Positions 57,601-64,000 of a stretch of 64,000 nt of DNA are shown piece after piece (position 1 is the stretch's first letter; the number at the start of each line of letters is the position of its first letter). Position numbers and translations under genes: made by a program. The notes under the pieces are model-generated. The model had not been told where the DNA came from. It searched no databases and was given only the letters and a program-made list of their open reading frames with translations. The stretch lies in assembly GCF_039503195.1 (NCBI RefSeq), contig NZ_JBCJKP010000001.1, forward strand, positions 4,092,001 through 4,156,000, written 5' to 3'. The stretch comes from Streptomyces mirabilis. Lineage in GTDB: Bacteria; Actinomycetota; Actinomycetes; Streptomycetales; Streptomycetaceae.

Positions 57601-57905
57601 CCCGCGTCCTCCAGGGCGTGGTGGGCGCACTCCAGGAAGAGGCGTTGCTGCGGATCGGTGACCGTGGCCTCGCGGGCGCTCATCCCGAAGAAGGCCGCGT
57701 CGAAGCCGTCGATGCCGGGCAGCGGGGCGCTCGCGGCCACGAAGTCGGGCGCGCCGTACTCCTCGGGGGCGAACCCGGCCGCCGCCAGCTCGGCGTCGGT
57801 GAACCGCCGTACGTGCGTCACGCCCGCCCGGATGTCCCGCCAGTACCCGTCGGGGGTGTCAGCTCCCGGAAACCTCAGCGCCATCCCGACGACTGCCGTA
57901 CGCAC
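54622..57905 (-). CDS. Type I PKS module KS-AT-ACP (one frameshift)
   Basis: About 1094 residues when repaired. The KS (1-425) has the active Cys in TACSSSLVS, His in EAHGTGT and His in KAAIGHLDSA. The AT (about 565-860) has GHSAGEYAA and RAFH, the malonyl-type signature rather than YASH. The ACP (about 925-1000) has GLGADSLQLI. No ketoreductase, dehydratase or enoylreductase, so the beta-keto group is left for the downstream aminotransferase. A repeat-bearing acidic linker and a coiled-coil tail (EELARQIRQLAETQ) look like a docking element to the next protein. The reading frame switches at about 56590-56605 between KS and AT (one base missing near C runs). GTG start at 57905. Confidence 0.9.
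54768..54862 (-). repeat. Tandem repeats in the ACP-docking linker
   Basis: A 27-base unit encoding D-E-P-V-H-I-T-P-D occurs three to four times with few changes (CACGGGCTCGTCGTCGGGAGTGATGTG and variants on the plus strand). It lengthens an acidic linker between ACP and coiled coil. Confidence 0.9.
56039..56130 (-). repeat. Four 24-bp tandem repeats in the KS-AT linker/AT start
   Basis: Four copies of a 24-base unit (plus-strand GCGCTCC-TCCGGGTCCCAG with two subtypes) encode W-D-P-E-G-A-R-S/L repeated just before the AT core. The copies form two near-identical pairs, suggesting successive duplications. Confidence 0.92.
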
Positions 57906-59231
57906 CGCTCGTCCCCTCCTTGCCGGCGCCGTGGACCGCGTACAAACGGAGCAGGTAGATCCCCGCGACGACGATGGCGAGGCCGTGCGACCAGGCCACG
58001 ACGGTGAACGCGGAGAACGATTCGAGGGCCGCCGACACCCCGATCATGCCGATCCCGAAGCCGAGGTTCTCGACCGTCGCCGTGAGCCCGAACGCGTGGC
58101 CGCGCAGGGTCTCCGGCAGGGTCTGCAGATGCGAGGTGTACGACACCTCGGTGAGCCCGTCCGCGGCGCCCGCGACGAGGGCGATCAGCACGGTCGCCAC
58201 CATCGGGAACCCGGCGAAGCCGAGGATGAACGCGGAGGACATGACGATGGTGCCGAGACCGAAGCCGAGCGCGCCGACGGCCCGTCCGGAGCGTTTGGCC
58301 CAGCGTTGGATGACCTGTTGCGCCAGGACGTTGCCCAGGGCCCAGAACAGCCAGAAGCGGCTGACGAACGCGGCCGGGTCGTCCGGGTGGAGCGTGCTGG
58401 AGTAGACGGGCAGGGCCGCGTTGTGCGAGGAGGAGCCGAGGGCGTCGACGGTGCGCAGACACATCATGAGGCCGAGGGCGGGCACAGTGGCCAGCGCCGT
58501 CGTCGCGGCCCACACGCCGCGCTTCTCGCGGGGCTCGTCGGGCGCCCGCGACGGCTCGGGGGCGCGTTCGACGCCCGGCAGCCACGCGACCGCCGCCGCG
58601 CACACCAGGAAGCTCGCCGCGTCCACCAGGAACGCGGCGGTGAAGCCGAGCCAGGGCACCACCACACCGGAGGAGGCGAACCCGGCGACCATCGCCAGCG
58701 AACGCCCGCCCACCATCAGCGAGTTGGCCCAGGCGCGCCGGTCCGCGCCGACCAGGTCGGGGATGGAGCTGCGCAGCGCGACCATGAACACCGTGCTGCA
58801 CGCCCCGACGGCCGCGGACACCGTGAACAGCACGCCGGTGCGCAGTCCCCCGTCCGGCGTCACTACCAGCAGGAACATGACAACGGCTTGGGCGATGTTG
58901 GCCCACAGCATGACCGGCTTGACCCCGAACCGGGCCTGCACGCGCCCCGCGACCGTCCCCGCCAGGAACCCCGCGCCCAGCCGCACCGCCATGAACAGTC
59001 CGACGGCGAGCGCGCTGTGGGTGGTGGCGTAGACGAACAGGTTGAGCGCCACCATGTTGAGGAAGGTGCCGTACGAGGAGACGGAGTAGCCGGCGACCAG
59101 GACGCGGTAGCGCCCCTCGGCCGTCACCGGTGCCGCGCCACGAGCCGTCCCCGGACCGCCGCCCGCCGCCCCCGTCCGCCGCGTGGCGGTGCGGCATCGG
59201 CGATGTTCACGACCCGGATCAGGTGACGCAT
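57859..59231 (-). CDS. MFS exporter of the gene cluster (possible 5' frameshift)
   Basis: MFS transporter with about twelve membrane helices. The body reads from about 59127 (VTAEGRYRVLVAGYSVSSYGTF, LGAGFLAGTVAGRVQARFG) to 57859 and overlaps the PKS start by 47 bases. A GTG at 59127 would give 422 residues but lacks a good ribosome-binding site. An ATG at 59231 has GGAAAGAGGGAAC directly upstream and a plausible N-terminus (MRHLIRVVNIADAAP), but is one base out of phase, as in other genes here. It probably exports the cluster product. Confidence 0.82.
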
Positions 59232-59393
59232 GTTCCCTCTTTCCTCGGCGCGGACGGCACAGGTGTCCGGAGGCATCCTCCCCCTGTGGGGCGGAGGGGA
59301 TTCCTCTGTCCCGGGACTCCCTGAGACGGGACGTCCGCCGGGCCGCCGAAAGTTCCGGCCGACGAGCGCCCGCGCGGGAAGCGCGCCCGCAAC

Positions 59394-61049
59394 CTACCCG
59401 GTCGGCAGCAACTTCTCGCGTCCGCGCGCCCGGTACTCGGCCAGCAGCCCCTCGATGTCCGGCGCGCGCAGTCTGCGGTACACGGACTCCCCCGGTGGCC
59501 GCCACCACACCGGGTCGGCGCAGCGGAAGCCCTCGCGGCGCAGCCCCACCCGGTGGATCTTGTTGGTGGCGGTGACCGGCATCCGCGTCACGATCCGGAC
59601 GAAACGGGGTGCCATCTTGGTCCCGAGGTCGGGCTGGGCGAGGAGGAACTCCGCGAAGGCCGACGGGTCGAAGCCGGCCCCCTCGCGCGGCGCGATCGCC
59701 GCCATCACCTGGTCCCCGGCCACCGGGTCGGGGACCGCGTACACCGCCACGGCGGCGGCGTTCTCGTGACGGGCGAGGATGTTCTCGATCATCGCGGCGG
59801 CGAGGTTCTCGCTGTCGACGCGCAGCCGGTCGTCCGCCCGCCCGGCGAAGTAGAGGAAGCCGTCGGTGTCGCGGTAGAAGAGGTCGCCGGTCCAGTACCA
59901 GCCGTCGCGCCGGCGGTCGGCGTCGGCGGCGGGGTTGCGCCAGTACCCCTCGAAGGGGTTGGGTCCGCGGTTCACCAACTCCCCTATCGCCTCGTCCCCG
60001 TTGACAAGCCTCCCGTCCTCGGCGAAGACGGCGGGCGGGCACTCGGCCCGGGTCCCCGGGTCGACCACCGCGAGGTCGTCGCGGGGGGCCGCCCGTCCGA
60101 TCGCGCCCGCCGGGGCGCCGGGCGTCCGCTGGATGGCGGCGCCGCCCTCGGACGAGCCGTACCCCTCCACCAGCCGCACCCCGAAGCGTTCCTCGAAGGC
60201 CGCCGCGTCCACGGCCCCGGCCTCCGTCCCGAAGCCCATCCGCAGCGGGTTGTCGCGGTCGTCGCCGCGGGCGGGCGTGGCCAGCAGGTACTGCACCGCG
60301 CGGCCCACATAGGTGAAGTACGTCGCCCCGCAGGCCCGCACGTCCGCGAGGAACCCCGACGCCGAGAACCGCCGCCGCAGCGCGATCCCCGCGCCCGCCG
60401 CCAGGGCGGGCGCCCAGTCGGCGATCACCGCGTTGCCGTGGAACATCGGCATGCAGATGTAGTGCGTGTCGTCCGGGCGCACCCCGAACTGGTCGACGAG
60501 CGAGCGCCCGGCCGCGGCCAGCCGGCCCTGGGTGCAGATCGCGGCCTTGGGGGCGCCGGTCGAGCCGGAGGTGAAGTAGAGGAGGAGGCGGGCGTCCGCC
60601 GACACGGAGGGCGCCGTGTCCGGCGTCGCGCCCTCGTACGGCGCGAGGAGTTCCTCGTACGCCTCGGTGTCGGTGACCAGAACGCGTACGCCGGGCAGTT
60701 CGAGGCCGTCGAGGAGGGGCAGGTGGATCCGCTCGGTGACCAGGACACGGCACTCGGTGTGCAGGATGTCGCGGGCCAGTTCGGGGCCGCGCCGGGTCGG
60801 GTTGATCCCGGCCACGGCGGCACCGGAGAGGGCCGCCGCGCTCAACCACAGCGGATACTCGGGGGTGTTGTCGAGTAGCGCCCCGACGTGCGGTGCGGCG
60901 CCGGGCGGCAGCAGGTCGGCGAGGAGCGCCGCCCGCGCCGCCGCGCCCGCCGCCACCCGGTGGTGGCTCAGCACCCGCCCCTCGAACCACAGTCCCGGCC
61001 GGTGGTCGCCCCACCGTTCCTGTACGAGTTCCGCGACGGTACGCCTCAT
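59394..61049 (-). CDS. Acyl-CoA/carboxylic-acid ligase (AMP-forming)
   Basis: About 551 residues of the ANL superfamily, FadD17-like in style. The P-loop is LYFTSGSTGAPKAA, then VEGYGSSEG and WYWTGDLFYRD, with the C-terminal Lys in VTATNKIHRV. It activates a carboxylic acid, plausibly the starter acid for the KS, since the PKS has no loading domain. ATG 61049 or ATG 61058 could start it. First gene of the cluster on this strand, separated from the MFS gene by a 162-base gap with no recognisable gene. Confidence 0.88.
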   Translation of the reverse strand: MRRTVAELVQERWGDHRPGLWFEGRVLSHHRVAAGAAARAALLADLLPPGAAPHVGALLDNTPEYPLWLSAAALSGAAVAGINPTRRGPELARDILHTECRVLVTERIHLPLLDGLELPGVRVLVTDTEAYEELLAPYEGATPDTAPSVSADARLLLYFTSGSTGAPKAAICTQGRLAAAGRSLVDQFGVRPDDTHYICMPMFHGNAVIADWAPALAAGAGIALRRRFSASGFLADVRACGATYFTYVGRAVQYLLATPARGDDRDNPLRMGFGTEAGAVDAAAFEERFGVRLVEGYGSSEGGAAIQRTPGAPAGAIGRAAPRDDLAVVDPGTRAECPPAVFAEDGRLVNGDEAIGELVNRGPNPFEGYWRNPAADADRRRDGWYWTGDLFYRDTDGFLYFAGRADDRLRVDSENLAAAMIENILARHENAAAVAVYAVPDPVAGDQVMAAIAPREGAGFDPSAFAEFLLAQPDLGTKMAPRFVRIVTRMPVTATNKIHRVGLRREGFRCADPVWWRPPGESVYRRLRAPDIEGLLAEYRARGREKLLPTG

Positions 61050-61084
61050 GGACCCCATGGGGGCGCACGATAATTGACGGGCCG

Positions 61085-61585
61085 TCAGAAGGGGAGCCCC
61101 GTGCCTTCGAACTCGTCCCCTCCGCTCCCGGCCGAGTCCCACATCGAGAAGAACCCGTGGATGCCCACCATGAAGCCGATGCAGAAGAGGACGATCACCG
61201 TGCAGAAGACCAGGGTGAAGACCGTGCCCGCCGCCAGCAGCCCCCGGCGCGGCGCGTGGGCCGTCGCCTTCTCGGGACGCTCGGCGGTGTAGTGGACGGG
61301 GACGATGTCGCCCTCGACGATCGTCGCCGGGCCGTTCGGCTCCTCGAAGCGGACCATGCGGCCGTCGCGCGTCATGAACTCGTACACGTGGTGCAGGGTC
61401 GTGGACACGGACGTGTCACCGCCGCCGCCACTGGTCGTCGTGTACGACCGCAGACAGCGGGCCTCGGCGATCAGACCGCTGTTCCACGCCCGGCTCATGT
61501 CCAGCGACCGGCGGACCACCACGACCGCCATGAAGATCGCCCCGGTCATGATCACCGCCGGCACGGCATAGAAGAAGACGTCCAT
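61085..61585 (-). CDS. DUF3592 membrane protein
   Basis: 166 residues. An N-terminal membrane helix (about 5-25) is followed by a small extracytoplasmic or cytoplasmic beta domain (HVYEFMTRDGRMVRFEEPNG...DIVPVHYTAERPEKA), and a C-terminal membrane helix (about 118-145). This is the typical DUF3592 layout; function unknown. It is 36 bases upstream of the ligase gene on the same strand, but looks unrelated to the cluster and may mark its edge. Confidence 0.85.
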   Translation of the reverse strand: MDVFFYAVPAVIMTGAIFMAVVVVRRSLDMSRAWNSGLIAEARCLRSYTTTSGGGGDTSVSTTLHHVYEFMTRDGRMVRFEEPNGPATIVEGDIVPVHYTAERPEKATAHAPRRGLLAAGTVFTLVFCTVIVLFCIGFMVGIHGFFSMWDSAGSGGDEFEGTGLPF

Positions 61586-61732
61586 GACATTCCCCCGTTG
61601 TCCGGTACAGCTCCACGCACGCCGTCATGGTCATGTCGACGTGCGTGGAACCTACCCGTGGGGGGTGCGCGAGCTCCTCAAGAGAGGCTCAGAACATGTG
61701 CGGTCCACACGCGCTCAGAACGTTCCGCACGT

Positions 61733-62386
61733 TCAGAACGTGACGTCCGCGCACGAGTAGAACGCGTTCGCGGTGTCGGCGATCGTCCACACGCCGAGGA
61801 TGACGTGGTGACCGCTCAGCCCGGAGGGCAGCGTACCGGTGTGACTGAACGTGGACGGCGGGCGCTGCCCGTTGTACGGGACGGTCAGGAACGGGGTGGT
61901 GTTCAGGTCCGCCCTGGTCAGTGCGTGGTTCTGGTTCCAGCCGGACTTGGTGACGAAGTACTTGAAGTCGGTCGTGGCGTGCACGGCCGTGAACTGCCAG
62001 CGGAAGGTGTAGCTCTGCCCGCCGGTGACCTTGGTCGTCGGCCAGGCCGCGCCCGAGGGGGTCTTGGGCTGGTCGAGCTGGCTGAAGTTGGTGTGGTTCG
62101 CGGAGCAGATCTGTCCGTCCGCGGGACCCGCCGCCGGGAAGCCCTTCGGGCCCTCGACGCTCTGCGGCTCCCACTGGATGTCACCGCAGCCCGCGACACT
62201 GCCGCCGTTGGCGGCGCACAACTTCTGCCGGCTGAGGGGCTGGTCGGTGTAGCCGTGGGCGTCGGCTCCGCCGGTGGAGAGCACGAACGTGCCCGCCGTG
62301 GCGAGGCCCACGACAGCGGCGTACAGCTTGACTTTCCTGCTGGTACGGACCCTTGCCGCAGGGATCCTGGTCGTCCGTATGCGCAT
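61733..62386 (-). CDS. Secreted AA10 lytic polysaccharide monooxygenase (chitin-active type)
   Basis: 217 residues. The signal peptide ends in GGADA, leaving mature His1 (HGYTDQPLSRQ) as the first copper ligand. The second ligand His is in QFTAVHATTDFKYFV. Cys pairs (KLCAANGG, GCGDIQWEPQ, QICSANH, YSCADV) and the C-terminal HHVILGVWTIADTANAFYSC are typical of AA10. The enzyme oxidatively cleaves chitin and works with chitinases such as the GH18 at 13.6 kb. No carbohydrate-binding module is attached. Two DasR-like sites lie upstream. Confidence 0.96.
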   Translation of the reverse strand: MRIRTTRIPAARVRTSRKVKLYAAVVGLATAGTFVLSTGGADAHGYTDQPLSRQKLCAANGGSVAGCGDIQWEPQSVEGPKGFPAAGPADGQICSANHTNFSQLDQPKTPSGAAWPTTKVTGGQSYTFRWQFTAVHATTDFKYFVTKSGWNQNHALTRADLNTTPFLTVPYNGQRPPSTFSHTGTLPSGLSGHHVILGVWTIADTANAFYSCADVTF

Positions 62387-62440
62387 GCTGCCGCTCCTGG
62401 AGGACGTGGGGGAGGTTCTCGTGAGCCGTGCGCGCGATTT

Positions 62441-62456
62441 TCAGGTCTAGACCAAG
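62441..62456. promoter_or_regulatory. DasR-responsive element (dre) upstream of the LPMO
   Basis: TCAGGTCTAGACCAAG contains the palindromic core GGTCTAGACC of the dre consensus (ACTGGTCTAGACCACT). It lies 55 bases before the LPMO start. DasR is the GlcNAc-responsive GntR regulator of chitin genes. Confidence 0.85.
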
Positions 62457-62480
62457 TCCCAGATTATTGCCGCGACTTGA

Positions 62481-62496
62481 ACATGTCCAGACCAAT
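62481..62496 (-). promoter_or_regulatory. Second chitinase-type/dre-like element
   Basis: On the minus strand ATTGGTCTGGACATGT matches the dre core with imperfect right half (TGGTCTGGACA). It is about 37 bases from the first element. Paired 12-bp elements of this kind are typical of Streptomyces chitinase promoters. Confidence 0.7.
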
Positions 62497-62564
62497 AACC
62501 AAGCTCTCCGTCCCCGGCGGGGCCCCACTGTCGGTCCCCGCCACGGCTCCGCTGGCCGTCCCCG

Positions 62565-63725
62565 TCACGGCGAGGAATCCCTGCGCCCCGTGTAGAACGC
62601 CACCGTCAGATCCTTCACCAGCGCCTTGCGCTCGTAGTCGTCGAGTTCGACCAGCCCGCGCATGGTCAGCCGGGTCACCGTGTCCTCGACGGAGTCGACG
62701 ACGGAGGTGAGCACGGTGTCGCGGTGCTGGGCGTCCAGGGTCGCGATCCGGCGGCGCTGCATCACGGCCGCTACCTCGGGGGCGTACTCGATCCGGGTCG
62801 GCTGCGCCGAGAACACCTCCAGGCCGACCGGCGCGGCGTCCGCGGCGATCATCCCGGTGAGCGCCTCGCCGACCGCGTCCGTGTTGCGCAGGGTCGCCAC
62901 GTCCTTGATGACGGCGGGCGGCGCCTCGGCCGGCAGCTGCGAGAGCATCCGCGACATCGCCGCCTCCACACACTCGCGCAGATACGTCTCGTGGTCCTCG
63001 ACGCCGAGCACGGCCCGCGCGGTGTCCTTGACCCGCCACACCACGAGCACCACCACCCGCAGCGCGACCCCGTTCGCGTCGACCACCGACATCGGCTCAC
63101 TGCGCCAGTGCCGCAGCCGTACGTCGACCCGGCGCCGCAGCACCATCGGGTTGATCCACAACAGCCCGGTGCGCCGGACCGTGCCCCGGTAGCGGCCGAA
63201 GAGGCCCAGCACCCAGGCACGCCCGGTCCGGCCGCGGGAGAGCCCGCCGAACCCGAACAGCCCGAGCGCGCCGGCCCCGGCGTACGCGGCCCACTGCGCG
63301 GGGCCGACCCCGGCCCCCGCGTACCAGGGCAGCCCGATCACTCTCGCCGCGCTGTGCGGCAGCACACCCGACCACCACGTGGTGAGTACACATCCGGCCA
63401 CCCCGCAGGCCCCGGCCAGCACACCCGCCACTCCGGGCAGCACCCGTGCGGGGCGCTCCACCAGTTCGGGGTCGATCTCCGGCACCGGGCGCGGGGCGCG
63501 GCCCAGCCCGGGGCGCCGGATCCGGGGCTGTTCGCCCGTCCCGCGCCGCCGCCCCACCACGGCGGGCGAGAGCGGCACGGACACCGGCTCGGGGTCGTCA
63601 CGGAAGAGCAGATGGACGGGGATCTCGGTGGTCGCCTCGTTGTGGATGAGCCGGGCGGACCGGGAGGCGCCGCCGCCCTCCGGCGTCCCCCCGGACTCCG
63701 GGGTGGGTGAAGTCGTCGTACTCAT
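62565..63725 (-). CDS. SPFH/band-7 (stomatin-like) membrane protein
   Basis: 386 residues. A disordered N-terminus (about 1-90) is followed by membrane segments at about 95-120 and 133-160, and an SPFH domain (about 170-330) with WRVKDTARAVLGVEDHETYLRECVEAAMSRML and YAPEVAAVMQRRRIATLDAQHR. SPFH proteins organise membrane microdomains. ATG at 63725; the ATG 12 bases upstream is possible. Confidence 0.87.
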   Translation of the reverse strand: MSTTTSPTPESGGTPEGGGASRSARLIHNEATTEIPVHLLFRDDPEPVSVPLSPAVVGRRRGTGEQPRIRRPGLGRAPRPVPEIDPELVERPARVLPGVAGVLAGACGVAGCVLTTWWSGVLPHSAARVIGLPWYAGAGVGPAQWAAYAGAGALGLFGFGGLSRGRTGRAWVLGLFGRYRGTVRRTGLLWINPMVLRRRVDVRLRHWRSEPMSVVDANGVALRVVVLVVWRVKDTARAVLGVEDHETYLRECVEAAMSRMLSQLPAEAPPAVIKDVATLRNTDAVGEALTGMIAADAAPVGLEVFSAQPTRIEYAPEVAAVMQRRRIATLDAQHRDTVLTSVVDSVEDTVTRLTMRGLVELDDYERKALVKDLTVAFYTGRRDSSP

Positions 63726-63775
63726 AGCTGCCTCCATGCCTCCGCGCGTGGAAGGGTGATCCCGGCCGGGTGACG

Positions 63776-63845
63776 AGCCGTGGTGCGATGCCTGGTGCGA
63801 GCCTTGGTGCGATGCCTGGTGCGAGCCTTGGTGTGCTCCCTGACG
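63776..63845. repeat. 24-bp imperfect tandem repeat
   Basis: GTGCGATGCCTGGTGCGAGCCTTG occurs twice in full and partly a third time between the SPFH gene start and the end of the peptidoglycan-binding gene. An ORF through it exists but looks like repeat-driven shadow. Confidence 0.8.
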
Positions 63846-63878
63846 CGTTGCCCGGTACGAGCCCTGCCACCCGGCCTT

Positions 63879-64000
63879 TCACGAGAAGAGCCGGCGCCAG
63901 GTCTCGGGCCCCGGGCAGCCGTCCGCCGCGCCGCCGCGCCAGCCCTGCGCCCGCTGGAACGCCTCGACGCCCCGCCGGTCCGCCTCGCCCCAGCGCGGCC
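63879..64000 (-). CDS. C-terminal end of a peptidoglycan-binding-domain protein (partial)
   Basis: Only the last 39 codons are in the window; the gene runs off the right edge. The readable end shows WGEADRRGVEAFQRAQGW and CPGPETWRRLF before the stop (TGA at 63879-63881). This is the hallmark end of a PG_binding_1 domain (the F-Q-R-A-x-G-W and G-P-x-T-W motifs) in Streptomyces secreted proteins. Confidence 0.8.
   Translation of the reverse strand, partial: PRWGEADRRGVEAFQRAQGWRGGAADGCPGPETWRRLFS

Noticed and set aside
57511..59226. Long plus-strand frames across the PKS and MFS genes
   Set aside because: No domains, shadow composition, and they oppose genes with intact KS and MFS signatures.
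59185..59240. CCTGATCCGGGT on the minus strand, as in the 3' part of a TPP riboswitch
   Set aside because: The matching CTGAGA part and the THI-box stems are missing in the right order and spacing; it lies within a probable MFS start region.
43485..61080. MbtH-like helper gene in the NRPS cluster
   Set aside because: No small ORF with MbtH motifs was found on either strand; the helper, if needed, must be encoded elsewhere.

Overview
The window is high-GC actinobacterial DNA, most likely a Streptomyces chromosome. Gene content and order support this: adpA carries a TTA (bldA-dependent) codon and is followed by orn and then cebR-cebEFG-bglC, a block I recall as conserved in streptomycetes. DasR-type and CebR-type operators, Streptomyces-style intergenic repeats and CdgA-type c-di-GMP signalling are also present.

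Layout. 0-5 kb: universal stress protein, a low-complexity membrane protein, the developmental regulator AdpA, oligoribonuclease, tRNA-His. 5-13 kb: acetyltransferase, kinase-like protein, then the cello-oligosaccharide locus (CebR repressor, CebEFG importer, BglC beta-glucosidase) with two CebR boxes, and a methyltransferase. 13-18 kb: a secreted GH18 chitinase downstream of a two-component system, and a secreted protein of unknown role. 18-28 kb: housekeeping-type genes, including an HTH/TPR regulator, a PAP2-type membrane enzyme, and a three-gene set (Fe-S RecB-like nuclease, unknown protein, SF1 helicase) that looks like a split Dna2-type machine. 28.7 and 43.4 kb: two identical tRNA-Lys(CTT) genes. 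Between them lie an M6-type secreted protease, CdgA (PAS-GGDEF-EAL), a luciferase-like oxidoreductase, and a catabolic locus (two maleate-isomerase-like proteins, a D-2-hydroxyacid dehydrogenase, an amidase, DUF3830, an EhuBCDA-type ABC importer and an IclR regulator).

43.5-61.0 kb: a PKS/NRPS gene cluster, all on the minus strand, starting directly at the terminator of the second tRNA-Lys. Read in transcription order it has an acyl-CoA ligase, an MFS exporter, KS-AT-ACP, a megasynthase AMT-LLM-C-PCP-C, an M18 aminopeptidase, a type II thioesterase, a mycofactocin-type SDR, and (C)-A-PCP. The KS-AT-ACP / aminotransferase / luciferase-like monooxygenase combination should convert an acyl starter plus malonate into an alpha-hydroxy-beta-amino acid, the zinc-binding group of aminopeptidase inhibitors (bestatin, amastatin, microginin types). 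The embedded aminopeptidase fits a self-resistance copy of the target. This is the most interesting system in the window. 61-64 kb: DUF3592 protein, a chitin-active LPMO with two DasR-like operators, an SPFH protein, and the end of a peptidoglycan-binding protein.

Data quality. At least six genes (cebF, bglC, the HTH/TPR regulator, the RecB-like nuclease, both megasynthases, perhaps the MFS exporter) are each broken by what looks like a single missing base, usually in or near a G/C run. They all shift in the same direction, which points to sequencing or assembly deletions more than to real pseudogenes. I annotate them across the break.
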